In this document: in pieces, positions 1 to 7,396 of the stretch | How positions within the stretch are numbered: position 1 is the stretch's first letter | Layout: every line of letters begins with the position of its first letter | Source: CAZIMM01 sp964540415 | GTDB lineage: Bacteria; Bacillota; Clostridia; Oscillospirales; Acutalibacteraceae | Assembly (NCBI GenBank): GCA_964540415.1 | Contig: CAZIMM010000027.1 | Coordinates: 1-24,409 of the forward strand | DNA: 24,409 nucleotides | Direction: 5' to 3' | The notes under the pieces: generated by a model | The model's database searches: none | What the model was told of the DNA's origin: nothing | Seen by the model: the letters and a program-made list of their open reading frames with translations, nothing else | Made by a program: the position numbers and the translations under genes

Positions 1-465
1 GCCCTGAAAGGTTTTGAACATCAGGTTGAACTTTCTGATATCCGTGAAGTTGCACGCACCGCACTCCGGACACACAATGTTGTTGTCCGCAATATATTTG
101 CTCATTTCATCAAAGCTCCAGCCCGCGGGATTGACGCCGGAATCCTCAATCAGCTTGTCTGCCCTGTGGCGTGTTTTGCACTCCTTGCAGTCCATGAGCG
201 GGTCGGAAAAGCCTCCGACATGGCCAGAGGCTACCCAAGTCTGCGGATTCATAAGAATAGCAGAATCCAGCCCTACGTTGTAGGGATTTTCCTGCACGAA
301 TTTTTTCCACCACGCGCGCTTGACGTTGTTTTTGAACTCGACGCCGAGAGGGCCGTAATCCCAGGAATTGGACAGGCCGCCGTAAATCTCGCTGCCGGGA
401 TAGACAAAGCCTCTGCCCTTGCAAAGGGCGACAATTTTTTCCATCGTTTTTTCGGTGTTGACCAT
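1..465 (-). CDS. glyS: Glycyl-tRNA synthetase, N-terminal part (runs off the window)
   Basis: Cytoplasmic class II enzyme that charges tRNA-Gly with glycine. Only the first 155 residues are present; the frame stays open to the left edge. The stretch YPGSEIYGGLSNSWDYGP near residues 22-39, the following FKNNVKRAWWKKF and the segment around WVASGHVGGFSDPL are typical of the single-chain (homodimeric, eukaryote/Gram-positive type) glycyl-tRNA synthetase rather than the alpha2beta2 form. CxxC pairs near residues 111-114 and 140-143 fit the zinc-like insert of this family. The ATG at 465 is preceded by AAAGGA at about 10 nt. The MgtC gene ends 16 nt upstream on the same strand, so the two are probably cotranscribed. 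I see no separate promoter in the gap. Confidence 0.93.
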   Translation of the reverse strand, partial: MVNTEKTMEKIVALCKGRGFVYPGSEIYGGLSNSWDYGPLGVEFKNNVKRAWWKKFVQENPYNVGLDSAILMNPQTWVASGHVGGFSDPLMDCKECKTRHRADKLIEDSGVNPAGWSFDEMSKYIADNNIVCPECGACNFTDIRKFNLMFKTFQG

Positions 466-481
466 GAGTTGTTAGTCCTTT

Positions 482-1204
482 CTAATCCACATATATGTCC
501 CGCACGCCCTCGAGGGTGCGGATGCTGTCGGTAATAAGGTCAAGGCTGCTGTCGTTCTTCGGGTAAAAGAAGGCCTTGAGCACGGTTGAATTCCGATGAG
601 AGGAGCGAAACGATTCATCGGAATAAAGGATTTCCAGAGTGTCCAGATTCGCACCGCTCTTGCGGATAATTTTGCCGATTTGCCGTGCCTGCTCGGTGAG
701 GTTTTCAACCTCCACATATATAGTTTTGCCGACATTTCCCCTGACAACAAACTTCTTGAGACGGTTGAGTGTGACGTAAATAACGGCGGTTGCGATTATC
801 GCCCCGGAGTAATACCCCATGCCGACCGCAAGCCCGATGCACGAAACAGCCCAAAGGCTCGCCGCAGTGGTCAGGCCCTTGACGGAGAAGCCCTCGCGCA
901 GGATGGTGCCCGCGCCGAGGAAACCGATACCGCTGACAACCTGTGCGCCGAGTCTGGCAGGGTCAAGATTGGTCAAGCCCTCATACCGTTCAAACATATA
1001 GACTGAGGTGAGCATAATCAGAGTTGACCCGACGGCAACAAGAATATGTGTCCGGAAGCCCGCCGGGCGGTGAGAATGTTCGCGCTCATAACCGATGAAT
1101 CCGCTGAGCAGCGCCGTGACCAGCAGGCGAATGACCGTCTGGATTGTTGTGCGTATCCATGGAATTGCCCATGCCTGGGTGACAAGCTCTTTAATTTCAG
1201 CCAT
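482..1204 (-). CDS. MgtC/SapB family membrane protein
   Basis: 240-residue membrane protein of the MgtC/SapB family. The N-terminal 150 residues hold about four hydrophobic helices with family motifs: LLSGFIGYEREHSHRPAG (Arg/Glu-rich loop after helix 1), FRTHILVAVGS, and GIGFLGAGTIL. A soluble ACT-like C-terminal domain of about 80 residues follows (YVEVENL through the end). Family members are linked to Mg2+ limitation, virulence and ATP synthase control; the substrate here cannot be inferred. A longer frame opens at 1261, but the ATG at 1204 has GGGAGG 6 nt upstream and is preferred. Upstream DNA is AT-rich with several possible -10 boxes but no convincing promoter. Cotranscription with glyS is likely. 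Confidence 0.88.
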   Translation of the reverse strand: MAEIKELVTQAWAIPWIRTTIQTVIRLLVTALLSGFIGYEREHSHRPAGFRTHILVAVGSTLIMLTSVYMFERYEGLTNLDPARLGAQVVSGIGFLGAGTILREGFSVKGLTTAASLWAVSCIGLAVGMGYYSGAIIATAVIYVTLNRLKKFVVRGNVGKTIYVEVENLTEQARQIGKIIRKSGANLDTLEILYSDESFRSSHRNSTVLKAFFYPKNDSSLDLITDSIRTLEGVRDIYVD

Positions 1205-1318
1205 TTTGACCTCCCGTTTATGCGTTTTCGCAAAGACAGCATTATTAATATATATTACCATATCTTGTTTGAAAAGAAAAGTATAAAAACAAATTTTTCC
1301 GTCACCTAAAGATGTTTT

Positions 1319-1369
1319 TTGCCGCCGCTAAGCACAAAAGGCCCATGTGCGGCAAGCCCGCCGCTTTTT
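1319..1369 (+). terminator. Terminator-like hairpin with an overlapping alternative pairing
   Basis: GCGGC (1349-1353) and GCCGC (1360-1364) form a short hairpin followed by five T residues on the plus strand. The same GCGGCAA can instead pair with TTGCCGC at about 1319-1325, enclosing a GCACA/TGTGC hairpin. The two folds exclude each other. It lies upstream of both the mgtC start and the plus-strand promoter at 1403, so its transcript is not obvious. It may simply insulate the divergent genes. Confidence 0.35.
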
Positions 1370-1402
1370 CACCGAAAAAAACCGTATAAACCTTAAACGG
1401 GA

Positions 1403-1431
1403 TTGACAGTCACTTCTGTGAGTGGTATCAT
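1403..1431 (+). promoter_or_regulatory. SigA-type promoter of the SGNH hydrolase gene
   Basis: TTGACA at 1403-1408, a 17-bp spacer and TATCAT at 1426-1431. Transcription would start near 1438, about 24 nt before the ATG. The spacer contains CACT-N6-AGTG, a small inverted repeat that could be an operator. Confidence 0.75.
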
Positions 1432-1461
1432 TTTCCGGAACATATTATAGGAGTGACCTGC

Positions 1462-2082
1462 ATGTTAAAACCGTTTTCAACCGTTGTTTTTCAGGGCGAC
1501 AGTGTAACCGATTGCTCGCGCAGCAGAACAGACCCCGCGCTGCTCGGCGACGGCTATCCGAGCATTATTTCTCAAAGGCTCGCCGCCGATTATCCTCAGC
1601 TCGGGCTCAAGCTCATCAATACCGGTGTCAGCGGCAACCGCGCCGTCGACCTCGTCAACCGCTGGAAAGAGGACTGTATTGATTTGCAGCCCGATGTTCT
1701 GAGCATACTCATCGGCGTCAACGACACTTGGCGCAGGTATGACAGCAATGAACCCACGTCCGACAGCGATTATGAAACCCGCCTGCGCCTGATTATTACC
1801 GATGCTAAAATCAACACCCCTGCGGACATTCTGCTGTTTGTGCCGTTTGTTATTGATGTCAATGATGGTGTTGCGCGCATGCGTGAGGATCTTTCAGGCA
1901 AGCAGGAGGTTGTCAGAAAGCTTGCTGCCGAATACTCTCTGAAGTGCTTTGACCTTGATGCGATGTTCAAAAAAGAATGTGAAACCTGCGAGCCGACCTG
2001 CTTCACGGCGGACGGCGTTCATCCCAACCGCAGAGGGCACGAGCTGATTGCGGACGCGTGGTTCGACGTGTTCATGAAATAA
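1462..2082 (+). CDS. SGNH/GDSL-type hydrolase
   Basis: 206-residue probable esterase or acylhydrolase of the SGNH superfamily. The four conserved blocks are visible: GDS (nucleophile Ser) near residue 13 in VFQGDSVTD, the block II Gly/Asn in NTGVSGNRAVDL, block III IGVNDTW, and block V DGVHPNRRGHELIADAW supplying the Asp and His. No signal peptide or membrane segment, so it is probably cytoplasmic; relatives act on carbohydrate esters or lysophospholipids, but the substrate is unknown. A GTG at 1453 would add three residues; ATG 1462 is chosen because AGGAG (1449-1453) sits 8 nt upstream and overlaps the GTG. It is a single-gene unit with its own promoter and terminator. Confidence 0.88.
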   Translation: MLKPFSTVVFQGDSVTDCSRSRTDPALLGDGYPSIISQRLAADYPQLGLKLINTGVSGNRAVDLVNRWKEDCIDLQPDVLSILIGVNDTWRRYDSNEPTSDSDYETRLRLIITDAKINTPADILLFVPFVIDVNDGVARMREDLSGKQEVVRKLAAEYSLKCFDLDAMFKKECETCEPTCFTADGVHPNRRGHELIADAWFDVFMK

Positions 2083-2119
2083 CGGAGCAAGAAGTTTTTT
2101 CACAAACCGGAATAACATT

Positions 2120-2161
2120 AAAGAGCAAGATTACCCTTTCGGGCAGTCTTGCTCTTTTTTT
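2120..2161 (+). terminator. Rho-independent terminator after the SGNH gene
   Basis: AAAGAGCAAGA pairs with TCTTGCTCTTT across a 16-nt loop, followed by a run of T. It lies 38 nt after the stop codon. Confidence 0.85.
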
Positions 2162-2177
2162 GTGCGTGAACACCCGG

Positions 2178-2215
2178 GTTAGGGCGTATTGGGTTCGACT
2201 CTCTCCACCCTAAAA
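2178..2215 (+). other. tRNA/tmRNA 3'-end-like fragment
   Basis: GGGTTCGACTCTCTCCACC resembles the T-arm and acceptor end of a tRNA or of tmRNA with part of the T-stem deleted. It is enclosed by TTAGGG and CCCTAA, which could pair. No D-arm, anticodon arm or tag-coding part is present, so it is not a functional RNA gene. It may be a remnant of an integration site. Confidence 0.3.
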
Positions 2216-2221
2216 TGCAGC

Positions 2222-2250
2222 AAAAAAAGGGCTGCGCATGAGCGCAGCCC
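2222..2250 (-). terminator. Rho-independent terminator of the sigma/zinc-ribbon unit
   Basis: On the minus strand, GGGCTGCGC and GCGCAGCCC form a perfect 9-bp stem with a 4-nt loop, followed by seven T residues. It begins 27 nt after the zinc-ribbon stop codon. Confidence 0.92.
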
Positions 2251-2276
2251 TCCCGTTTCGGCATAAAAAGGTGTCT

Positions 2277-2555
2277 TTATGCTTCCTCTTTCATCTTTGC
2301 AAAGCAGTCGCTGCAATAGACCGGACGGTCCTCACGGGGCCTGAACGGAACTCTTGCAATACCGCCGCAGTTAGCGCAAGTTGCCTCAAAGCTTTCACGC
2401 TCGGGCTTGTTTGCGTTTTTGCGTGCATCGCGGCAATTCTTGCAGCGCTGGGGCTCGTTCTCGAAGCCCTTGCTTGCATAGAACTCCTGCTCGCCGGCTG
2501 TGAACACGAATTCCTCGCCGCATTCTTTACAGATGAGAGTTTTGTCTTCGTACAT
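2277..2555 (-). CDS. Small zinc-ribbon (CxxC) protein
   Basis: 92-residue cytoplasmic protein with two Cys4 zinc-ribbon-like units: CKECGEEF near residues 8-15 with CKNC near 36-39, and CANCGG near 58-63 with YCSDCF near 77-82. Phe/Arg-rich stretches such as RVPFRPREDRPVYC follow each ribbon. This is a known small protein type in Clostridia ('zinc-ribbon domain-containing'); it may bind nucleic acid, but its role is not established. The ATG at 2555 is preceded by GAGG 7 nt upstream; the longer frame to 2612 lacks a ribosome site and crosses a tRNA-like sequence. It lies about 100 nt downstream of the sigma factor on the same strand and shares its terminator. Confidence 0.82.
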   Translation of the reverse strand: MYEDKTLICKECGEEFVFTAGEQEFYASKGFENEPQRCKNCRDARKNANKPERESFEATCANCGGIARVPFRPREDRPVYCSDCFAKMKEEA

Positions 2556-2585
2556 GATTTTACCTCGCTTAGAAATAAATATTTT

Positions 2586-2653
2586 TGCCCTTGGACGGAA
2601 TCGCACCGACACCTTTGAAAATTACAATGCTCTGCTTTGAGCTACCGGGCATA
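2586..2653 (-). other. Degenerate tRNA-like sequence
   Basis: On the minus strand the segment starts with TGCCCGGTAGCTC, continues with a GAGC D-stem partner, and ends in GTGTCGGTGCGATTCCG and AAGGGCA. TGCCC and GGGCA at the ends can pair, and the D-arm and T-arm are recognisable. The length is only about 66 nt, the anticodon arm is reduced to roughly three pairs with no T at position 33, and the inner acceptor pairs mismatch. I read it as a decayed tRNA or tRNA-derived element in the sigma/zinc-ribbon leader, not a working tRNA. Confidence 0.4.
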
Positions 2654-2654
2654 T

Positions 2655-3230
2655 TCAGTTTGTGAACGATCTCAGCTTTTTTCTCACACGTTGAATGGCA
2701 TTGTCAACTGCTTTTGTGTCGGAGTCAAGCGAAGCGGCAATTTCTTCATAGCTTCCGCCGCCGATGAAAAGCAACACAACCTTACGCTCAAAGTCGGATA
2801 ATTCATTGTTGATGGCAGAAATAATGCTTTCTGCCTGTTCCCCTGCAATCAGCCTTTCCTCCGGGCCGGGCGCGCCGTCTTCAACCGGCAGATCCCAGTC
2901 CATGGGGACAAAAGCGTCCTGCGGGATGTTTCCGCGCTTGCTGCGCACCCTCAAATTGGATATCATGCTGTTTGAGGCACACACAACGGCATAGGTTCGG
3001 AAACTTGCCCCTTTGTCTTCTTTGAACGAAAACACCGCGCCGAGGAAGCCGAGCATACCCTCTTGAAAAAGGTCCTGCGTGTCCTGGGCAGAGAGTCCGA
3101 AAGAAGCGGCTTTTGAACGGATATGCGGAGAAATGCGCGCGGTCAGCTCGGACATGGCGCGTGTGTCGCCGTTTTGTGCGGCAAGCGCAAGGCTTTCATT
3201 ATCCGGGACAGAGTAATCCGCACCGTTCAT
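2655..3230 (-). CDS. RNA polymerase sigma factor, sigma-70 family (SigH-like)
   Basis: 191-residue sigma factor that directs RNA polymerase to a specific promoter class. Region 2 is seen in DLFQEGMLGFLGAV and FRTYAVVCASNSMISNLR (core binding and -10 recognition/melting); region 4 lies at the C-terminus in SYEEIAASLDSDTKAVDNAIQRV (helix-turn-helix for -35 contact). Regions 1.1 and 3 are missing. Size and layout match SigH of sporulating Firmicutes, but divergence in region 2.4 leaves the exact orthology open. The start ATG at 3230 follows GGAG at 8 nt. The promoter at 3261-3289 is SigA-type. The zinc-ribbon gene lies downstream in the same unit. Confidence 0.85.
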   Translation of the reverse strand: MNGADYSVPDNESLALAAQNGDTRAMSELTARISPHIRSKAASFGLSAQDTQDLFQEGMLGFLGAVFSFKEDKGASFRTYAVVCASNSMISNLRVRSKRGNIPQDAFVPMDWDLPVEDGAPGPEERLIAGEQAESIISAINNELSDFERKVVLLFIGGGSYEEIAASLDSDTKAVDNAIQRVRKKLRSFTN

Positions 3231-3260
3231 TATCTCACTCCGTTCTGAGGGACAGTAATC

Positions 3261-3289
3261 ATAATAGACGAATTTTTGTTGAATGTCAA
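3261..3289 (-). promoter_or_regulatory. SigA-type promoter of the sigma factor gene
   Basis: On the minus strand TTGACA (3284-3289), a 17-bp spacer and TATTAT (3261-3266). The leader to the ATG is about 25 nt. Confidence 0.85.
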
Positions 3290-3320
3290 GAAATATTTTC
3301 TTACAATTGCGTTCGTTTAC

Positions 3321-3349
3321 AAAAAGTTAATTTTTACAAAGAAATTAAC
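3321..3349 (-). terminator. Terminator after yfbR
   Basis: AT-rich hairpin GTTAATT/AATTAAC on the minus strand followed by TTTTT. The left arm overlaps the yfbR stop codon. Confidence 0.65.
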
Positions 3350-3941
3350 CGTTTTTTTGCAGTTCATCAAGCGTTAATCCGTAGCTTTCGGCGAATTCGC
3401 TCAAAAATTCTGCAACGCAACTGAGGTTCATGGCTTCGAGAGCCTTCAGAGTTGATGCCTTTGCGCTGAGGAACTCGCGATTTCCCGCCTGATCCTCCTC
3501 AATGCATTTGATGAGCGCGGAGATTTTATCCGCCGCCTTGACGAGCCTCCACAGGTAAGCGTCCTCCTCCTCGCGGGAAAACACTCCGTGATAGCATGAG
3601 CGTATGTCCTCCGGCAGCATATCCTCAAGGCTGTGCCCCGCCTGCTTTTCAACAAGACAGTATGCCCTTGTGATTTCAGGATATCCGTGTTTGATGGGCG
3701 TGGGCATGTCTCCGGTGATGATTTCGGGCATATCATGATAAATCCCAAGCACCGCCGCGCGCTCGGCGTTGAGGCTGCCGCCGAAACGGACGTTTTCAAT
3801 CACCGCGAGCGCATGGGCTATTGCCGCCGTTTCAAGCGAGTGCTCGGAGAGGTTCTCTCTGCGCGCGTTGCGCATAAGAGACCAACGGTCAATGTATTTC
3901 ATCCGGGAAAACATTGCAAAAAATCTGCTTTGCTTTTTCAT
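3345..3941 (-). CDS. yfbR: YfbR-like HD-domain 5'-deoxynucleotidase
   Basis: 198-residue HD-superfamily phosphohydrolase. The order of motifs matches E. coli YfbR, which removes the 5' phosphate of deoxynucleoside monophosphates: RWSLMRNARRENLSEHS (metal-ligand His in SEHS near residue 34), AVLGIYHDMPEIITGDMPTP (the HD pair near residue 69), LVKAADKISALIKCIEE (final Asp) and GNREFLSAK. Length is normal for the family. It is cytoplasmic and probably helps balance dNMP pools. Its ATG overlaps the hflX stop by 4 nt, so it is likely translationally coupled to hflX. Confidence 0.9.
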   Translation of the reverse strand: MKKQSRFFAMFSRMKYIDRWSLMRNARRENLSEHSLETAAIAHALAVIENVRFGGSLNAERAAVLGIYHDMPEIITGDMPTPIKHGYPEITRAYCLVEKQAGHSLEDMLPEDIRSCYHGVFSREEEDAYLWRLVKAADKISALIKCIEEDQAGNREFLSAKASTLKALEAMNLSCVAEFLSEFAESYGLTLDELQKNG

Positions 3942-5194
3942 TCAAAAAACTCCCTGCATTCCTCGAGCAGCCGTGCATTTGCCAGCACATTCAGCAGCAG
4001 CCCGTCATCGCGGTATTCCTCGCTGAGAACCTTGCCGTCCCTGCGGATTTTTGCGGCAAGAGACGCGTGTGAATAGGGCAAAAGCAGCGTTGCCTTCATT
4101 TGCGTGGGCGGCAGCGCCCCCTGAACTGCGGAAAGCAGCTCGTCAATCCCCTCGCCTTTCAGCGCGGATATCATTACGGTTTTTCCGATAACCGGCAAAT
4201 CGAATGCGTTTTTTATGAGGTCGCACTTGTTGAGCACGGATATGACGGGTTTGTCCTTGCAGCCGAGGCTGTCAAGCAGCTCGGAGGTCACTCTCAGGTG
4301 CTCATCGCACTCGTCCGACGACGCATCGCAGACATTGAGAATCACGGTTGCATCCGCCGCCTGCTCCAGTGTTGATTTGAATGCTTCAACGAGCTGATGC
4401 GGCAGTCTGCGAACAAGACCCACGGTGTCAATGAGCATGACCCTGCGTCCGTCCGGCAAGTCAAGCCCTCTTGAAGTCGGGTCAAGGGTTGCGAACAATT
4501 TGTCCTCCGCGAGCACTCCCGCCTGCGTGAGAGTGTTCATCAGCGTTGACTTTCCCGCGTTTGTGTAGCCGACGATGGCAACCGTCAGCACACCGTCCTT
4601 TTCTCTGCGCTCACGCAGATTTCCGCGGCGTTTTTCCAGTGCGGCAAGCTGCTCCTCAAGCGAATTTATTCTTCGGCGGATGTGTCTGCGGTCACTTTCA
4701 AGCTTTGTTTCGCCGGGACCCCTTGTGCCTATGCCGCCGCCGAGACGTGAAAGCTGCGTACCCTTGCCTCCGAGTCGCGGCAAAGAATATCGCAGCTGCG
4801 CAAGCTCCACCTGAAGCTTGCCCTCGCCCGAATGAGCACGGGCGGCAAATATGTCCAGAATGAGCGTTGTTCTGTCCACAACGCGCACATCGGTCTCGTT
4901 TTCAATGTTGCGAAGCTGAGACGGGGTCAGCTCATCGTCAAAAATGAGCAGATCAATTTCATCCGCCTCACAGAATTTTTTCAGCTCCGCAAGCCTTCCG
5001 GAACCGATAAAGGTTGCAGTGTCGGGCTTGTCACGGTTCTGGATAACTCTTGCAACCACCTGAGCACCAGCCGTTTTCGCAAGCTCCTCAAGCTCGTTCA
5101 TGGATGTTTCCGCATCATAGTCGCCGCAGTCAACACCGACAAGCACAGCTTTTTCGGGTTTGTTTTCATTTATTTCTATCATTTTTGTATTCAT
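3938..5194 (-). CDS. hflX: GTPase HflX
   Basis: 418-residue ribosome-associated GTPase that splits stalled or heat-damaged ribosomes. The N-terminal HflX domain shows FIGSGRLAELKKF, VRVVDRTTLILDIFAARA and GGGIGTRGPGETKLESDR, followed by a coiled-coil linker. The G domain has G1 GYTNAGKST near residue 210, G2 around DPTSR, G3 DTVGLVRRLP and G4 NKCD. The start is uncertain: ATG 5194 has GGAG only 3 nt away; a GTG at 5201-5203 has no ribosome site; ATG 5182 is 15 nt from GGAG. The ABC ATPase stop is 14 nt upstream, so hflX appears to be part of the export operon, an unusual neighbour for a housekeeping GTPase. Confidence 0.93.
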   Translation of the reverse strand: MNTKMIEINENKPEKAVLVGVDCGDYDAETSMNELEELAKTAGAQVVARVIQNRDKPDTATFIGSGRLAELKKFCEADEIDLLIFDDELTPSQLRNIENETDVRVVDRTTLILDIFAARAHSGEGKLQVELAQLRYSLPRLGGKGTQLSRLGGGIGTRGPGETKLESDRRHIRRRINSLEEQLAALEKRRGNLRERREKDGVLTVAIVGYTNAGKSTLMNTLTQAGVLAEDKLFATLDPTSRGLDLPDGRRVMLIDTVGLVRRLPHQLVEAFKSTLEQAADATVILNVCDASSDECDEHLRVTSELLDSLGCKDKPVISVLNKCDLIKNAFDLPVIGKTVMISALKGEGIDELLSAVQGALPPTQMKATLLLPYSHASLAAKIRRDGKVLSEEYRDDGLLLNVLANARLLEECREFFE

Positions 5195-5208
5195 CGGCTC
5201 CACGATTA

Positions 5209-6471
5209 TTATTCTTCACCGAAGTAGAGTGCTCGAGCCGGGGGCAAGTGCACATTTCCCCAGGTCTTTGACCATGTTTCACGCAAACCGTCCGGTGTGA
5301 TTATTCCGCGCACATCAAAGGTGAAGGTCGGGCAGGTTGTGTCCAGAGTGGAATAGCCGGCAAAATTGTTGCCAGTGCAAAGGCTGACGGCGGCTGTATA
5401 TGAGTTCGGCGCAAGGCGATGGTCGCTCACGCACATTTCAAGCACATAGTCCCTGCCGGCGGTCAAATTGCCGACCGGCTCGGAAAAGCTCATGCCGATG
5501 TGCTCGTTCCCGGCACCCCGCGCTTCAAAGCGGACTGTCATGTCCTTAACATCGGAGGAGGCGTGAACGTGAAGTCGGAACTTTATTTCATCGCCGTATT
5601 CGTAAACACAGTCAACGGTGTCGAGCATTTCGATTTTTGTCATTATGACTTCCTGAGAGATCCAGTTTCCGCGTTTATAGCCCGAGAGATCGCGGACAAG
5701 CTCGTTTGCGCCGCCCTCGGCAAAATAGTGAGCTATGCCCTCCTCAACGTCGCCGACAAAGCCGATGCGTCCCGAATTGAGGAAAACAACCTTGCTGCAA
5801 AGCTGACGGATTGTTGCCATGTTGTGGCTGACATAAAGCACCGTGCGGCCGTTGCTCGCCACATGAGCCATCTGGTCGAGGCACTTCTTCTGGAATCTGC
5901 TGTCGCCGACGGCAAGCACTTCGTCAACAACCATGATGTCCGGCTCAAGATGCGACGCAACTGCGAACGCAAGGCGCACGAACATTCCGCTGGAATATCT
6001 CTTGACCGGAGTGTCGATGAACTTTTCAACCTCGGAAAATTCAATTATTGTGTCAAGCTTGCTGTTGACCTCAGCCCTCGACATTCCGAGAATTGCACCG
6101 TTGAGATAAATGTTTTCGCGGCCGGTCAGCTCACGGTTGAAGCCGGTGCCGACCTCAAGCATCGCCGAGACAGTGCCGTTGATTTCTATTCTGCCCTGCG
6201 TCGGCTCGGTAATACGCGAAAGGAGCTTGAGCAGAGTGGACTTGCCGGCGCCGTTTTTGCCGATTATTCCGATGCTTTCACCCTGCATAATGTCAAGGTT
6301 AATGTCTTTGAGCGCCCAAAACTCCTCTTTCTTTGAGCGTCTCAGCGGTTTCCCGATACGTCTTGCAGCTGCTGCAATTTTGTTCAGGTTTCCGTCAACC
6401 TTCGGTGCGCCGCTGTGCTTTATAATATATCTTTTTCCGATATTTTCTATTTTGATTGCGGTTTCAGCCAT
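5209..6471 (-). CDS. Polysaccharide/teichoic-acid ABC exporter ATPase with C-terminal substrate domain (Wzt/TagH type)
   Basis: 420-residue ATPase of an ABC-2 glycan exporter. Residues 1-245 form the nucleotide-binding domain: Walker A GKNGAGKST near residue 72, TGRENIYLNG (typical of the RfbE/TagH group), signature YSSGM near residue 159, Walker B IMVVDEVLAVGD, and SHNM switch His. Residues from about 270 form a beta-rich domain resembling the Wzt C-terminal domain (VYEYGDEIKFRLHV, RLAPNSYTAAVSL) that in O-antigen systems recognises the chain end. The ATG at 6471 follows AAAGGA. The permease lies 40 nt upstream. Together they would move an undecaprenyl-linked glycan across the membrane. Confidence 0.9.
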   Translation of the reverse strand: MAETAIKIENIGKRYIIKHSGAPKVDGNLNKIAAAARRIGKPLRRSKKEEFWALKDINLDIMQGESIGIIGKNGAGKSTLLKLLSRITEPTQGRIEINGTVSAMLEVGTGFNRELTGRENIYLNGAILGMSRAEVNSKLDTIIEFSEVEKFIDTPVKRYSSGMFVRLAFAVASHLEPDIMVVDEVLAVGDSRFQKKCLDQMAHVASNGRTVLYVSHNMATIRQLCSKVVFLNSGRIGFVGDVEEGIAHYFAEGGANELVRDLSGYKRGNWISQEVIMTKIEMLDTVDCVYEYGDEIKFRLHVHASSDVKDMTVRFEARGAGNEHIGMSFSEPVGNLTAGRDYVLEMCVSDHRLAPNSYTAAVSLCTGNNFAGYSTLDTTCPTFTFDVRGIITPDGLRETWSKTWGNVHLPPARALYFGEE

Positions 6472-6511
6472 AACAATATCCTTTCCGACTCTTCACACAA
6501 GAAGCTGATTC

Positions 6512-7342
6512 TCAGACGATATCCACAAAGGTTCGCTCCGTCTTTCTGAAGCGGTGCATCGCCAGAGGAATAATTACGGCAAGCCATGCAAGGCTTATCA
6601 ACACGGAGGTGAGCGGAAAGCTTTCCGTTGACAGCGTGCACCATTTGAAGGCGGACACAACACCGGTTGCCGGATTGAGCAGGAACAAATACCGTGCAAA
6701 TGCGGGGATTTTTTCGGAAATATCATCAAGCGAATATGCAACTGGCGTTGCATACTGCCCGATTTGCATCAACAGCGGAACGAGCTGAATAAGGTCACGG
6801 TATTTCACCGTGAAGGAAGCAACAAACAGCCCCGCAAAGGTTCCCAGAAGCATCACGGGGATGAGCATAAGGGGAGCGAGCAGCATACGCACCGGCGGAG
6901 TGTAGCCGAAAACAAGCATGAGAAGGAACAGCAGAACAAAAGAGATTGCAGTGTCAATCAGGGAGGTCATTGTTGAGCTGACCGGAGCCAGAAGGCGCGG
7001 GAAGTAAACCTTTCTCATCAAATCCGCGTTTGTTACGAAGGTGCTCGCGGCGAGGGTGAATGAACGCGAAAAAAGTGTCCACGGAAGCAGACCCGAATAG
7101 GTTACTACGTAATACGGAATCTCCGAATTTTCGCTGAAGCCCGCAAGGTTGCCGAAGATGAAGGTCATGAGAAACATGTTGATAATCGGATTGATTATCG
7201 ACCAGCCGAAGCCGATTGCCGTTTGTTTGTATCTGACAGTGAAATCCCTTTTCGCAAGATTGACGGCAAGCTCTCTGTACCTCCAGAGGTCCTTCCAATA
7301 CTGAAGATTTTTTCCGTTTGCCTCGATAACAGTTTTTTGCAA
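6512..7342 (-). CDS. ABC-2 type polysaccharide export permease (Wzm/TagG type)
   Basis: 276-residue integral membrane protein with about six hydrophobic helices. The N-terminal segment YWKDLWRYRELAVNLAKRD and the following VRYKQTAIGFGWSIINP are hallmark features of glycan ABC-2 permeases, and FLLNPATGVVSAFKW near residue 225 is also typical. It pairs with the ATPase encoded next. The start is a TTG at 7342 with GGGGAA about 8 nt upstream; no internal ATG precedes the conserved N-terminus. It begins 54 nt after the cytidylyltransferase stop. Confidence 0.9.
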   Translation of the reverse strand: MQKTVIEANGKNLQYWKDLWRYRELAVNLAKRDFTVRYKQTAIGFGWSIINPIINMFLMTFIFGNLAGFSENSEIPYYVVTYSGLLPWTLFSRSFTLAASTFVTNADLMRKVYFPRLLAPVSSTMTSLIDTAISFVLLFLLMLVFGYTPPVRMLLAPLMLIPVMLLGTFAGLFVASFTVKYRDLIQLVPLLMQIGQYATPVAYSLDDISEKIPAFARYLFLLNPATGVVSAFKWCTLSTESFPLTSVLISLAWLAVIIPLAMHRFRKTERTFVDIV

Positions 7343-7396
7343 TTACAATTCCCCGCTTTTTGATTTTATCTGTTTTCCGAACAGTGCTGCATATGC

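Noticed and set aside
1205..1440. M-box magnesium riboswitch upstream of mgtC
   Set aside because: The conserved M-box core and its long multi-stem layout are not visible; only short GC hairpins are present.
2586..2653. A functional tRNA gene
   Set aside because: Too short, anticodon arm reduced, no T33, and acceptor mismatches; kept only as a tRNA-like sequence.
5419..6336. 305-codon open frame on the plus strand
   Set aside because: It is antisense to the clearly coding ABC ATPase, has no ribosome site, and its protein has no recognisable motif; long antisense frames are expected in GC-richer genes.
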